A stretch of 64,000 nt of DNA from Bacteroidota bacterium (lineage in GTDB: Bacteria > Bacteroidota > Bacteroidia > Chitinophagales > Chitinophagaceae): assembly GCA_005882315.1 (NCBI GenBank), contig VBAR01000001.1, positions 1,933,736 through 1,997,735 on the forward strand, given 5' to 3'. The notes beneath the pieces are model-generated. The model made no database searches, was not told the DNA's origin, and saw only the letters and a program-made list of their open reading frames with translations. Positions 35,847 through 45,219 of this stretch are shown here, in pieces. Made by a program: the position numbers and the translations under genes. The first letter of the stretch is position 1. Each line of letters begins with the position of its first letter.

Positions 35847-38800
35847 TCATTCTTTCTTCACCCCGATCACAGGTAATGTCTTTTCATGAATCATTTGATT
35901 CAATTTTACAACATCCTCACTCATTATTTTTTTCAATTTGTTCAGTTGTTCATCTATCAAAGGAGCTAACTCTGCATAAGCATCTTTAGTTTGTTTTGAA
36001 AGACCTGATTGTCCTGCTGACGCAGCGTTGTAAATACTGGATAGCTTATCATCGAGCTTGATGGGGTAATTTAATACATCCTGTCCGCTCTTTGCTTTAG
36101 TTTGATGCAGTGCATCTTCTACAGCAGTCATTTGTTTATTTACAGTATCGATCTGCTGTTTTACTTCTTTTGGCAGATCTTTTCCAACTCTGGAACTGAA
36201 ATCATTCATCTGCTGACGTACCTCACGGATATTTTTTATTGCCTTCATTATTTCAGATGATTTATCACGGATTGTGATCAGGTGATTAAACTGTTCATCA
36301 TACTCTGTTTGTGTTGTTTTATAATTAGGATCAGCAAGAATAGTGAACGGAACTTCTGTTGAATCATTACCCGATTTGAATTTTGCAAAATAATTTCCTG
36401 GGGCTGCTTTTGGCCCTCCAATAAATCCATTCCATAAGATCAAGCCTTCCACTCTTTCTGCAACAGGGTAGTTCATATCCCATTCAAATTGGTTCATTCC
36501 TTTGGACACATCAATTTTATTTTCTTTTGAGGAAGTAGAAAATGTTTTGATAGACTTTTTATTCTTATCCATAACATCAATTGAGATCTTTGTTGAATCA
36601 GTTGCATTCTTCATGTAATAATTAAACACAACCCCGTTTGGAGGGTTCATGCCTGCATTCGCTATTGTACCTCCGCCCTGACCACCGCCACCACCACGAC
36701 GGCCACCACCGGGCATACGGTATGCAGGGTTTACGCTAAACACATGCAGGTTTTTATTTAGTACATCAGTATTCTTTTGTTGTATCACTGTCAGATCATC
36801 CAATATATAAATACTTCTTCCCTGAGTACCAACGATCAAATCATTATTCTTGATGGTAAGATCAGTTATAGGAACTACAGGAAGATTTAATTGAAATGAT
36901 TTCCAGTTGGCGCCATCATCATAAGAAATATACATTCCATATTCTGTACCTGCATACAAAAGGCCAGCTCTTTTTCTGTCGGCACGCAGGCATCTTGAAA
37001 AATGCAAAGGATTAATTCCGTTTACGATGAGCTTCCATGTTTTACCGTAATCTTCTGTTTTATAGATATAGGATTTGAAATCATCCAGCTTATACCTGGT
37101 GCCAACAATGTAAGCTGCTCCTTTTTTAAATGGATCCACTTCTATACAATTCCACATAACCCACTGCGGAGAATCTTTCGGTGTTACATTTTCCCAGTTC
37201 TTACCACCATCTTTACTTACATGAACCAAACCATCATCGCTGCCAGTCCACAATAGATCTTTTTCCATCCAGCTTTCAGTTGCATAAAATATGGTACAAT
37301 AATATTCAACACTAGTATTATCCTGTGTAATTGGTCCGCCGCTTGATGCTTGTTTCTTTTTATCATTTGTAGTTAGATCAGGGGAGATCATCTGCCATGT
37401 CTTTCCTTCATCTTCTGTTGCGAACAAATGATTGCCGGCTGCATATAATTTTTTAGGATTATTGGGAGAGAAGAAGATCGGGTAGTTCCATTGAAAACGA
37501 TATTTAGCTGCATCAGCTCCAGCACCCATATTATCAATTGGCCATACATTGATAGCACGGCTTTCGCCAGAACGATGATCGAGCCGTTGTAAGAGTCCCA
37601 TATAATTACCACCATAAGTAATATCCGGATTTTCCGGGTCAGCAACTATATAACCACTTTCACTTCCGGCGGCATTCTCCATATCTGTTGCAGTAATAGC
37701 TGCTCCATAAGTTCTGCTACGAATACGAAAAGCACCATTATCCTGTTGCGGTGCTAATACACGATAAGGAAACGCATTATCTGTACTTACACGGTATACC
37801 TGTACGGTGGGTTGATTTAAATAAGTACTCCAGTTATTGGCACCATCAAATGAAACCTGTGCGCCGCCATCGTCAGCAACGATCATCCGGTTTCCATCTT
37901 CAGGATCGATCCAGAGATCATGATGATCGCCATGGGGTGTATTAATTGATTGAAATGTTTTGCCACCATCAGTACTACGCATAAAATTTACATTGGGGCA
38001 GTAAACCTTGTTTTCATTTTTAGGATCAACAAAAATCTTAGTGTAATACCATGCCCGCTGACGGATATTATTATCACTGCAGGTAAGTGTCCATGTTTCC
38101 CCACCATCAGCACTCATATATAAACCACCATCTTTATTTTCCAGGATGGAATAAATTTTATCAGTATTAGAAGGAGCCACTGCAACACCTACAATACCCC
38201 ATGTTCCTTTTGGCAAACCTTTTTTTGTTGAAATATTTGTCCATGTTTCTCCACCATCCGTACTTTTCCATAAACCGCTTCCATCGCCACCGCTTTCTAA
38301 AGAATAAGGTGTTCTGATCAAACGCCACATACCTGCATAAAAAACATTTGCATTTCCAGGTTCCATTACAAGATCGCTGCAACCTGTTTGATTATTGATG
38401 AATAAAGTTTTCTTCCATGTTTTACCGCCATCGGTTGTTTTATAAACACCACGTTCATCATTGGGCCCGAACAAATGACCCATTACAGCTACCCAAACTA
38501 TATCAGGATTTTTGGGATGAATAACAATGCGAATGATATGACGGCCATCTTTCAAACCAATATTTTTCCAGCTCTTGCCACCATCATCACTACGCCACAT
38601 ACCGCCGAGGCCTTCACTTACATTTCCCCGCATGGTGTTTTCTCCTTCGCCAACATAGATCACAGTTTCATCACTTGGCGCAACGGCTACAGCACCTATG
38701 GTGCTTCCGAAATATTTATCTGAAACATTCATCCAGTTGCTACCTCCGTCTGTTGTTTTCCAGACGCCGCCGCCGGTAGCACCGAAATAAAATGTATTCT

Positions 38801-38996
38801 TGTTTTTATAGCTGCCTGCAACCGCCCCACTTCGTCCGCCGCGGAATGGTCCGATAAGACGATATTTTACATTTTTGAATAGCTGATCTTCTTCATTAGT
38901 TGTAGCAGCTGGTGCAGGAGTTGCTGTTTTTTGGTTTTGTGTAAAAGCAAGAATGGAAATGCTGATAAAAGCAATCGTTGCAATTAATTTTCTCAT
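35847..38996 (-). CDS. Secreted BNR/VPS10-type beta-propeller protein
   Basis: 1049 residues with a signal peptide (to about 20). It starts VKYRLIGPFRGGRSGAVAG and carries many Asp-box (BNR) repeats of the form TTDGGxxW, for example VWKTTDGGSNW, MWRSDDGGKSW, VYKTTDGGKTW and LWKSTDGGETW, which build one or two beta-propellers (about 40-720). A glycine-rich hinge (GGGRRGGGGGQGGG) follows, then a beta-sandwich and a helical C-terminal domain (about 900-1040). This matches the sortilin/VPS10-like group of Bacteroidota, often annotated as glycosyl hydrolase without proof. Catalysis is not evident. It lacks a type IX sorting tail. Confidence 0.85.
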   Translation of the reverse strand: MRKLIATIAFISISILAFTQNQKTATPAPAATTNEEDQLFKNVKYRLIGPFRGGRSGAVAGSYKNKNTFYFGATGGGVWKTTDGGSNWMNVSDKYFGSTIGAVAVAPSDETVIYVGEGENTMRGNVSEGLGGMWRSDDGGKSWKNIGLKDGRHIIRIVIHPKNPDIVWVAVMGHLFGPNDERGVYKTTDGGKTWKKTLFINNQTGCSDLVMEPGNANVFYAGMWRLIRTPYSLESGGDGSGLWKSTDGGETWTNISTKKGLPKGTWGIVGVAVAPSNTDKIYSILENKDGGLYMSADGGETWTLTCSDNNIRQRAWYYTKIFVDPKNENKVYCPNVNFMRSTDGGKTFQSINTPHGDHHDLWIDPEDGNRMIVADDGGAQVSFDGANNWSTYLNQPTVQVYRVSTDNAFPYRVLAPQQDNGAFRIRSRTYGAAITATDMENAAGSESGYIVADPENPDITYGGNYMGLLQRLDHRSGESRAINVWPIDNMGAGADAAKYRFQWNYPIFFSPNNPKKLYAAGNHLFATEDEGKTWQMISPDLTTNDKKKQASSGGPITQDNTSVEYYCTIFYATESWMEKDLLWTGSDDGLVHVSKDGGKNWENVTPKDSPQWVMWNCIEVDPFKKGAAYIVGTRYKLDDFKSYIYKTEDYGKTWKLIVNGINPLHFSRCLRADRKRAGLLYAGTEYGMYISYDDGANWKSFQLNLPVVPITDLTIKNNDLIVGTQGRSIYILDDLTVIQQKNTDVLNKNLHVFSVNPAYRMPGGGRRGGGGGQGGGTIANAGMNPPNGVVFNYYMKNATDSTKISIDVMDKNKKSIKTFSTSSKENKIDVSKGMNQFEWDMNYPVAERVEGLILWNGFIGGPKAAPGNYFAKFKSGNDSTEVPFTILADPNYKTTQTEYDEQFNHLITIRDKSSEIMKAIKNIREVRQQMNDFSSRVGKDLPKEVKQQIDTVNKQMTAVEDALHQTKAKSGQDVLNYPIKLDDKLSSIYNAASAGQSGLSKQTKDAYAELAPLIDEQLNKLKKIMSEDVVKLNQMIHEKTLPVIGVKKE

Positions 38997-39042
38997 GTGA
39001 TTGGTGTTAATGTATTGAAGTTAAGGATTTACCTTTATCTAA

Positions 39043-40710
39043 ATGGCTGTAATGAATTCCTTTTCTATAAATGGCAATTTGGTTGATGTGCATCAAAACA
39101 GAATCTATCCAGCAACTGTTACAGTTGAAAATGGAAAGATTGTTTCTATTAAGGAAACTCCCGGTTCCGGGCTCCTGGCATCTGGTTACATTCTTCCTGG
39201 CTTTATCGACAGTCATGTTCATATTGAAAGCTCCATGCTGGTGCCTTCAGAGTTTGCAAGGCTTGCAGTGGTACATGGGACTGTAAGTACTGTCAGCGAT
39301 CCACACGAAATAGCAAATGTCTGCGGAATGGAAGGAGTGGAATTTATGATCGAAAATGGGAAAACAGTTCCATTTAAATTCAATTTTGGTGCCCCGAGTT
39401 GTGTACCCGCTACTATTTTTGAAACCGCGGGAGCTACATTAGATTCAAATGATGTTGAAGAACTTTTAAAAAGAGATGAAATAAAATACCTGAGTGAAAT
39501 GATGAATTTTCCGGGTGTGCTGAATGAAGATGAAGAAGTGATGAAGAAGATCGCATCAGCCCATCGTTTATTAAAACCTGTAGATGGACATGCGCCGGGA
39601 TTGCGTGGAGATTTGGCAAAACAATATATTGCTGCAGGCATAACGACCGATCATGAATGTTTTACCAAAGAAGAAGCATTAGATAAACTGCAAAATGGAA
39701 TGAAGATCATCATCCGTGAAGGAAGCGCTGCAAAAAACTTTGACGCATTGATCGACCTGCTGAATGAGTATCCCAATCAAATGATGTTTTGCAGCGATGA
39801 TAAACACCCGGATAGTTTGGTGCTAGGTCACATAAACCAGCTTTGTGCAAGAGCAGTAGCGAAGGGTATAAATGTATATAAAGTATTAAGTGCTGCTTGT
39901 GTGAACCCGGTTTTACATTACAAGCTTAATATTGGTTTATTAAAGGAAGGAGACCCTGCAGATTTTATTATAGTAAAGGATCTTGAAAAGTTTGAAGTGG
40001 TGAAAACGTTTATTAATGGCCGGTTAGTTGCTGAAAATGGAAAATCGAAAATTGAAAGCGGGAAGTCAGGGATAATAAATAATTTTTCCTGTAGTAAAAA
40101 AGAAGTCACCGATTTTCAATACTTGGTAAATAAATATGGAAAAGAAGAAAACATAGAACAGGTAAATGTTATTGAAGCTTTGGACGGTCAACTTATCACG
40201 AATAAATTAGTAAGAGCTTTAAATGAGGTAATTGTAAAGACTGATTTAATTGAAAGTAATCCGGGGAATGATATTTTAAAAATTCTGGTGGTGAATCGCT
40301 ATAGCAATGCTCCCATAGCAAAAGCATTTATTAAAAATTTTGGTTTAAAGAAAGGAGCTATCGCTTCCTCTGTTGCTCACGACAGTCACAATATTGTTGC
40401 TGTTGGGGTTGATGATGAAAGTATTTGCAAAGCAGTAAACCTGGTGATAGAAAAACAAGGAGGTGTAAGCGCAGTGAGTAATAAAAAGGAAATGGTTTTA
40501 GGACTGCCGGTTGCAGGTTTAATGAGTAATGAAGACGGCTACAAAGTTGCTGAAGCTTATACAGCCATCGATAAAATGGTAAAAGAAGAATTAGGTTCTA
40601 CGCTTACTGCTCCTTTTATGACCCTTTCCTTTATGGCCTTACTTGTTATACCCCATCTTAAACTAAGCGATAAAGGCCTGTTTGATGGTGACCGGTTTGA
40701 GTTTCTCTGA
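39043..40710 (+). CDS. ade: Adenine deaminase
   Basis: 555 residues, amidohydrolase fold. Metal and active-site motifs: [12 protein letters not shown] (54-65, HxH), [25 protein letters not shown] and FCSDDKHPD. The C-terminal domain has [13 protein letters not shown] and the [21 protein letters not shown] end of bacterial Ade. It turns adenine into hypoxanthine and ammonia in purine salvage. It may start at the ATG at 39043 or at 39052. The segment near residue 335 ([12 protein letters not shown]) is charged and looks like a loop insertion. It is divergent from the propeller gene. Confidence 0.95.
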   Translation: MAVMNSFSINGNLVDVHQNRIYPATVTVENGKIVSIKETPGSGLLASGYILPGFIDSHVHIESSMLVPSEFARLAVVHGTVSTVSDPHEIANVCGMEGVEFMIENGKTVPFKFNFGAPSCVPATIFETAGATLDSNDVEELLKRDEIKYLSEMMNFPGVLNEDEEVMKKIASAHRLLKPVDGHAPGLRGDLAKQYIAAGITTDHECFTKEEALDKLQNGMKIIIREGSAAKNFDALIDLLNEYPNQMMFCSDDKHPDSLVLGHINQLCARAVAKGINVYKVLSAACVNPVLHYKLNIGLLKEGDPADFIIVKDLEKFEVVKTFINGRLVAENGKSKIESGKSGIINNFSCSKKEVTDFQYLVNKYGKEENIEQVNVIEALDGQLITNKLVRALNEVIVKTDLIESNPGNDILKILVVNRYSNAPIAKAFIKNFGLKKGAIASSVAHDSHNIVAVGVDDESICKAVNLVIEKQGGVSAVSNKKEMVLGLPVAGLMSNEDGYKVAEAYTAIDKMVKEELGSTLTAPFMTLSFMALLVIPHLKLSDKGLFDGDRFEFL

Positions 40711-40768
40711 ACTTCTACTTCGTACTTTCCCTATTTAGCCGCGAATTTTCACATTTCTTTTTTAACCT

Positions 40769-40818
40769 AAACGGTTATCGAGACATCTTATATACGTACA
40801 TAAGTACAATAACCGTTT
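40769..40818. promoter_or_regulatory. Inverted repeat upstream of the LiaF/LytTR cluster
   Basis: A perfect 10-bp inverted repeat (AAACGGTTAT at 40769-40778, ATAACCGTTT at 40809-40818) frames 30 bases that contain the small palindrome TACGTA. It lies between ade and the gene at 40876. There is no T tract, so it is not a typical terminator; an operator or mRNA hairpin is possible. Confidence 0.45.
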
Positions 40819-40875
40819 GAGAAGAGAACCAGAAGAGGAATGAAACGGGAATAATTAAAGCTAATAGCACAGGTT

Positions 40876-41166
40876 ATGAAAAAGCCACTTCAAATCACCG
40901 CCGTACTTGATAAGCCGGAGCTACTGGAAGACCTTGTAGAAAAACTGGCTGAACGCAGAATTGATATCGGCTACAGCAATGCTGCAGTGCCGGTTGAATT
41001 AAAAGCTGTTGATACTTCTTCCACTGAAACATATGTAAGCGGTACGGTTGCTATCCGTTACAAGAACGAGATCATCAATATGCCTTTTATTACTTGTTTT
41101 TTGTTTACCTGCATGAAGGAAAAACAACAGCAGTACCGTTTAGAGATGGCTGCTTCACTTTCTTAG
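40876..41166 (+). CDS. Conserved-looking small protein of unknown function
   Basis: 96 residues, no signal peptide or membrane segment. An alpha/beta pattern is seen: ITAVLDKPELLEDLVEKLAERRIDIGY, then beta-rich YVSGTVAIRYKNEIINMPFITCF with two Cys (residues about 75 and 79). I do not recognise the family. It leads a same-strand cluster that includes a LiaF-like protein, a DUF4288 protein and a LytS/LytTR pair, 154 bp ahead of the LiaF-like gene, so a regulatory tie is possible but unproven. Confidence 0.6.
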   Translation: MKKPLQITAVLDKPELLEDLVEKLAERRIDIGYSNAAVPVELKAVDTSSTETYVSGTVAIRYKNEIINMPFITCFLFTCMKEKQQQYRLEMAASLS

Positions 41167-41320
41167 TTTCTTCGTAAACTAATCTGGGGAGTCAAATCTT
41201 TAACTCCTATATCCCATTCACCGACAGGTTACTACCATTTACCGGAAACAACCCCTTTATTACCCATCTGCCATTGACCGTTCAGTACTCACAACTTAGT
41301 TTTGGGTTAAATTAAATAGC

Positions 41321-42145
41321 ATGTCAGAGTTTGATAAAAGATGGGACAGAAGAGAGCAACGTTGGGAAGAAAGAAGACAGCGTTGGGAAACTAAGATGCA
41401 GCGGTATCACAGCCATGGTCATATCTGGACGGGTCTTATAATCCTTATCATTGGAGTGGCAGCATTATTAAAAGCAGTAGCAGTACCATTACCACATTGG
41501 CTGTTTACCTGGCCAATGATACTTATCGTGATTGGTTTTTTTAGTGGCGTAAAATGTGGGTTTCGTAATTTCAGCTGGTTTTTTTTAATGCTGATCGGCG
41601 GCGCATTTCTTGCCGGTTATATTGTTCCGGATATTGAACTACGCAAATTCATATGGCCATCTGCATTAATCATAATTGGTCTTGCATTTATATTCAGGCC
41701 ACGCCGCCGGCAATGGTGGGGCGAAAATAAGAATACTGAAAAAAAAACGACAGGTTTCAGCACAGTAGATGAAGCGAAGGTTGTTGATGAAACACAAAAC
41801 TCCAGTGAAGATATTTTAGATACTACTTCCATCTTTGGCGGTATAAAGAAAAATGTGCTTTCCAAGAATTTTAAAGGGGGGGATGTTACTAATATCATGG
41901 GCGGAACGGAACTCAACTTCAGCCAGGCAGATATTAAAGGTGAAGTAATATTGGATATGACCCAGATATTCGGCGGAACAAAGATCGTTGTGCCTTCCGA
42001 TTGGGATGTGAAATCAGATATCATTGCCATATTCGGAGGCATCGAGGATAAGCGTTCACTGGAAAATATTTCAATTAATCCGGGAAAAGTTTTGCTGCTG
42101 AAAGGCACCAGCATTTTTGCCGGAATAGAGATTCGGAATTTCTGA
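41321..42145 (+). CDS. LiaF/YvqF-like membrane protein (DUF5668 plus C-terminal domain)
   Basis: 274 residues. The basic Arg/Trp-rich head (RWDRREQRWEERRQRWE) is followed by four membrane helices (about 33-128; GLIILIIGVAALLK and WPSALIIIGLAFIF) and a C-terminal beta-helix-like domain with repeated FGG motifs (TTSIFGGIKK, TNIMGGTEL, TQIFGGTKI, IAIFGGIED). This is the layout of cell-wall-stress inhibitor proteins such as LiaF. LiaF restrains a partner histidine kinase; here a LytS-type kinase and LytTR regulator follow, so an analogous envelope-stress module is likely. Confidence 0.8.
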   Translation: MSEFDKRWDRREQRWEERRQRWETKMQRYHSHGHIWTGLIILIIGVAALLKAVAVPLPHWLFTWPMILIVIGFFSGVKCGFRNFSWFFLMLIGGAFLAGYIVPDIELRKFIWPSALIIIGLAFIFRPRRRQWWGENKNTEKKTTGFSTVDEAKVVDETQNSSEDILDTTSIFGGIKKNVLSKNFKGGDVTNIMGGTELNFSQADIKGEVILDMTQIFGGTKIVVPSDWDVKSDIIAIFGGIEDKRSLENISINPGKVLLLKGTSIFAGIEIRNF

Positions 42146-42176
42146 TAAACCATCTACATAAAACCCCATCTGCATT

Positions 42177-42536
42177 ATGAATTGGTATTTAGCAAAAATT
42201 GTTTACCGCATTTTATCGGGAACTAATTCCGATGATGCACAATTTGACGAGCAACTTCGTTTAATACAAGCTGCCAATAAAGAAGAGGCTTTTCATAAAG
42301 CCCAGTTAACCGGTGTACGGGAAGAAGAAATTTTTATGAATACAAACCGGCAACTGGTGCAATGGAAATTTATAAATGTTGCCGAGCTTTATAAATTAGG
42401 TGAAATGATCGACGGCGCAGAACTCTACTCAAGGATCGAAGAAAGAGGAAATGCCGATGCTTATATTGAAACGGTCAACCGAAAAGCTGCCAGCATTCTT
42501 CAATCCGAATCACATCAAATTTTGCAACTCCTTTAA
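42177..42536 (+). CDS. DUF4288 family protein
   Basis: 119 residues. The start MNWYLAKIVYRILSG, then FDEQLRLIQAANKEEAFHKAQLTG and QWKFINVAELYKL match DUF4288, a small soluble alpha/beta family of unknown function. It lies 31 bp after the LiaF-like gene and 5 bp before the kinase gene, in one transcription unit. Confidence 0.8.
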   Translation: MNWYLAKIVYRILSGTNSDDAQFDEQLRLIQAANKEEAFHKAQLTGVREEEIFMNTNRQLVQWKFINVAELYKLGEMIDGAELYSRIEERGNADAYIETVNRKAASILQSESHQILQLL

Positions 42537-42541
42537 AGACT

Positions 42542-43582
42542 ATGTCAGTATCTCCGTTATCATCTTCACGGGTCAGGATCTTTTTCGGAATAGTCTGGCT
42601 GGTTATAATCGGAGATCATACTGCATTAATGATATGGTACGGGTGCAGTTTTGAAATAGCGATCATAGATGCATTAGTCAGTACGATCCATTTATTGCTG
42701 GCAAGTTTGCTGCTGTTAAATACACTGAGGTATTATATGCCGCAGAAAGAAAGATTTATTCACCTTTTCGCCTGGTGTGTTTTTCTTACGGCTATCATTA
42801 TTATTTTAACAAGATTGGAGCTCACAGGTCTTTTAATTCATAATCATGGTTATTCAGAATTCTTTGATCGTTCAGTCGTAATACGTATCAGCCTTTACTT
42901 TTTGTTTATTGGCTGCATTGCCCTGATGAGTGTGATCTGGTACAACCGTGTAGAGCAGGATGAAAGAGGTAAACGTAAACAGGACCTTGAGAAACTGGCA
43001 AAAGATGCTGAGCTTTTTAAATTGCGACAGCAATTACAACCACATTTTTTATTCAACAGTTTAAATTCCATTAATGCATTGATTGGGGTAAGGCCGGCAG
43101 AAGCAAGAAAAATGGTTCAGCAACTGTCTGATTTTTTACGGGGCACATTAAAAAAAGAAGAACAGCAATGGGTGAATCTGAAAGAAGAAATGCAATACCT
43201 GCAATTATATCTCGATATTGAAAAGGTAAGATTTGGAAACCGGCTTTCAACAGTTGTTAATACGGATGAATCGGCTGAAAATTTAAAACTGCCTGCATTA
43301 TTATTGCAGCCAATTGTTGAAAATGCGATCAAGTTTGGCTTGTATGATACAATGGGAGAAACGATTATCATTATCTCTGCCAAAAACGAGGACAACAAAC
43401 TAATAGTAGAAGTGCAGAATCCTTTTGATCCTGAAACCTCGGCACCGCAGCAGGGTACCGGATTTGGTTTAAAATCAGTGCAACGAAGATTATTCCTCTT
43501 GTTTGCAAGAAATGACCTGCTAAAAACAACTGCAAAAGAAAATATCTTTACAACAACAGTAACAATTCCCCAACATGTATAA
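42542..43582 (+). CDS. LytS-type sensor histidine kinase
   Basis: 346 residues. There are four membrane helices (about 10-135), a short coiled coil, then the His_kinase domain with the phospho-acceptor in LQPHFLFNSLNSINALI, and an ATPase domain (IVENAIKFG, GTGFGLKSVQRRL). The membrane part has almost no extracytoplasmic domain, typical of kinases that sense within the membrane or through a partner such as a LiaF protein. Its end overlaps the LytTR regulator gene by 8 bp, so the two are translationally coupled. Confidence 0.9.
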   Translation: MSVSPLSSSRVRIFFGIVWLVIIGDHTALMIWYGCSFEIAIIDALVSTIHLLLASLLLLNTLRYYMPQKERFIHLFAWCVFLTAIIIILTRLELTGLLIHNHGYSEFFDRSVVIRISLYFLFIGCIALMSVIWYNRVEQDERGKRKQDLEKLAKDAELFKLRQQLQPHFLFNSLNSINALIGVRPAEARKMVQQLSDFLRGTLKKEEQQWVNLKEEMQYLQLYLDIEKVRFGNRLSTVVNTDESAENLKLPALLLQPIVENAIKFGLYDTMGETIIIISAKNEDNKLIVEVQNPFDPETSAPQQGTGFGLKSVQRRLFLLFARNDLLKTTAKENIFTTTVTIPQHV

Positions 43583-44312
43583 AATAGTGATAATAGATGA
43601 TGAGCCGCTGGCACGCAGCATTGTAAAAGAATATTTACAAAAGCATACTGAACTCGAGTTGTCACAGGAATGCGGTGATGGCTTTGAAGGTGTAAAAGCT
43701 ATTCAGCAACATAAACCCGATTTGATTTTCCTGGATATACAAATGCCTAAGATCAATGGTTTTGAAATGCTGGAACTGGTTGATGAACGACCGGCAGTGA
43801 TTTTTACAACGGCGTTTGACGAATATGCCATCAAAGCTTTTGAAGCACATGCAATAGATTACTTATTAAAACCTTTCAACCAGGAAAGATTTGATAAAGC
43901 AATTGCAAAATGGCTTCAGCAGGCTGATTCAACAAAAGAGTCTACAAAAGATTTGTTGGAAACAGCATCTTTATCTCCAGCGCAGGCCCAGCGTATCGTT
44001 ATAAAGGATGGAAGTAAAATAAAGATCATTCCGGCTCATGAAGTATTTTATTTAGAAGCTGCCGATGATTATGTAAAAGTGCATACAAAGGATGGCTATT
44101 TTTTAAAAAGCAAAACTATGGGCCACTTTGAGCAGGTACTAGATGCTAACCAATTTGTACGTTCACACCGGTCCTACATTATTAATATTTCCCAGATCAC
44201 AAGAATTGACCCCTATGAGAAAGACAATCATGTAGCTGTATTAAAATCCGGCGCCAAAGTACCAGTAAGCCGTTCCGGCTATCCGAAGTTAAAATCTGTT
44301 CTGGGTTTTTAG
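43575..44312 (+). CDS. LytTR-family response regulator
   Basis: 245 residues. The receiver (1-120) has IIDDE, phospho-acceptor Asp54 (IFLDIQMP) and Lys in LLKPF. The LytTR DNA-binding domain (about 143-243) has IFYLEAADDYVKVHT-like (here VFYLEAADDYVKVHT), FVRSHRSYIINISQI and the VPVSRSGYPKLK end. It is the output partner of the LytS kinase upstream. Likely targets include its own cluster with the LiaF-like gene (inference). Its 3' end overlaps the convergent YitT gene by 4 bp. Confidence 0.93.
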   Translation: MYKIVIIDDEPLARSIVKEYLQKHTELELSQECGDGFEGVKAIQQHKPDLIFLDIQMPKINGFEMLELVDERPAVIFTTAFDEYAIKAFEAHAIDYLLKPFNQERFDKAIAKWLQQADSTKESTKDLLETASLSPAQAQRIVIKDGSKIKIIPAHEVFYLEAADDYVKVHTKDGYFLKSKTMGHFEQVLDANQFVRSHRSYIINISQITRIDPYEKDNHVAVLKSGAKVPVSRSGYPKLKSVLGF

Positions 44313-45199
44313 TGCTTGTGTCTACGTTTGAGTATACCGCCTGATGCTTCTTTAATGGTATTGGCAAATACAAATGCCTTGGGATCTACTTCATGCACAA
44401 GATTATTAAGCTTTCTTAGTTCAAGACGGGTGATCACTGTAAAGATGATATCACAATCTGCGCTTACTTCAAAGTTGCCAGGTAAAAAACCTCTTTCGCC
44501 TTTGTAAACTGTTATCCCCCTTCCAAGATTATTTACCAGCTCATGTTTTATCTCTTCGCTCTTGCCTGAAATAATGGTAACACCGGTGTAAGCCTGTAAG
44601 CCTTCGACCACATAATCAATACAACGGGTGGCGCAGAAATAGGTGAGGATTGAATAAAGGGCATTTTCAATACCAATACCAATACCAGCAATGGTAAATA
44701 TTAAAACATTGATAGCAAGAATAATTTCAGATATAGTAAATGATGTCCTCTTTAAAGTAAATAAAGCCAACACTTCAATTCCATCCAACGCTGTACCTGC
44801 CCGCATCACAAGACCGATACCGATGCCCAGGAATACTCCTCCGAAAATCGAGATAAGTAGTTTGTCTTTGGTTAAAGCATATTCAGGTAAAAGCTGAAGG
44901 CTGACGCCAAGGAGGACAACTGCCAGGAACATTTTAACTGCGAAACTTTTACCTACGGAAAAATAACTGACAAGTACCAATGGCAAGTTAAAGGCTATGA
45001 TCATCAAGGCCAGGTTAAGATGAAATTCATGATGAACGAGTAGTGAAATACCGGTTACGCCACCATCAAAGAAATTGTTAGGTACCAAAAAGCTCTTTAA
45101 AGCAAAACTGGCTACTACCGAACCCGCAATCATAAATGCAGCATCCTGTAAAATTTCAGAAGTGGTCAGTTTTTTTTTGAAAATACCGTTTGCATTCAT
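44309..45199 (-). CDS. YitT family membrane protein (DUF161/DUF2179)
   Basis: 296 residues with five to six membrane helices in the first 200 residues (ILQDAAFMIAGSVVASFALKSFLVPNNFFDGGVTG is typical), then a soluble DUF2179 domain (AYTGVTIISGKSEEIKHEL, ITVYKGERGFL, FTVITRLELRKLNNLV, DPKAFVFANTIKEASGG). The family is widespread and of unknown transport function. It is last in a minus-strand run after the receiver-cyclase gene (20 bp gap), so it may respond to the same signals. Confidence 0.9.
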   Translation of the reverse strand: MNANGIFKKKLTTSEILQDAAFMIAGSVVASFALKSFLVPNNFFDGGVTGISLLVHHEFHLNLALMIIAFNLPLVLVSYFSVGKSFAVKMFLAVVLLGVSLQLLPEYALTKDKLLISIFGGVFLGIGIGLVMRAGTALDGIEVLALFTLKRTSFTISEIILAINVLIFTIAGIGIGIENALYSILTYFCATRCIDYVVEGLQAYTGVTIISGKSEEIKHELVNNLGRGITVYKGERGFLPGNFEVSADCDIIFTVITRLELRKLNNLVHEVDPKAFVFANTIKEASGGILKRRHKH

Positions 45200-45219
45200 C
45201 TTTTTATTCTCGGCTTTTA

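Noticed and set aside
36650-36720. Glycine-rich repeat in the propeller protein as a special element
   Set aside because: It is a short low-complexity linker between domains, common in secreted proteins.
40030-40080. Charged stretch [12 protein letters not shown] in adenine deaminase as another inserted element
   Set aside because: The DNA is A-rich and not palindromic, and no second copy was seen; a variable loop is a simpler reading.
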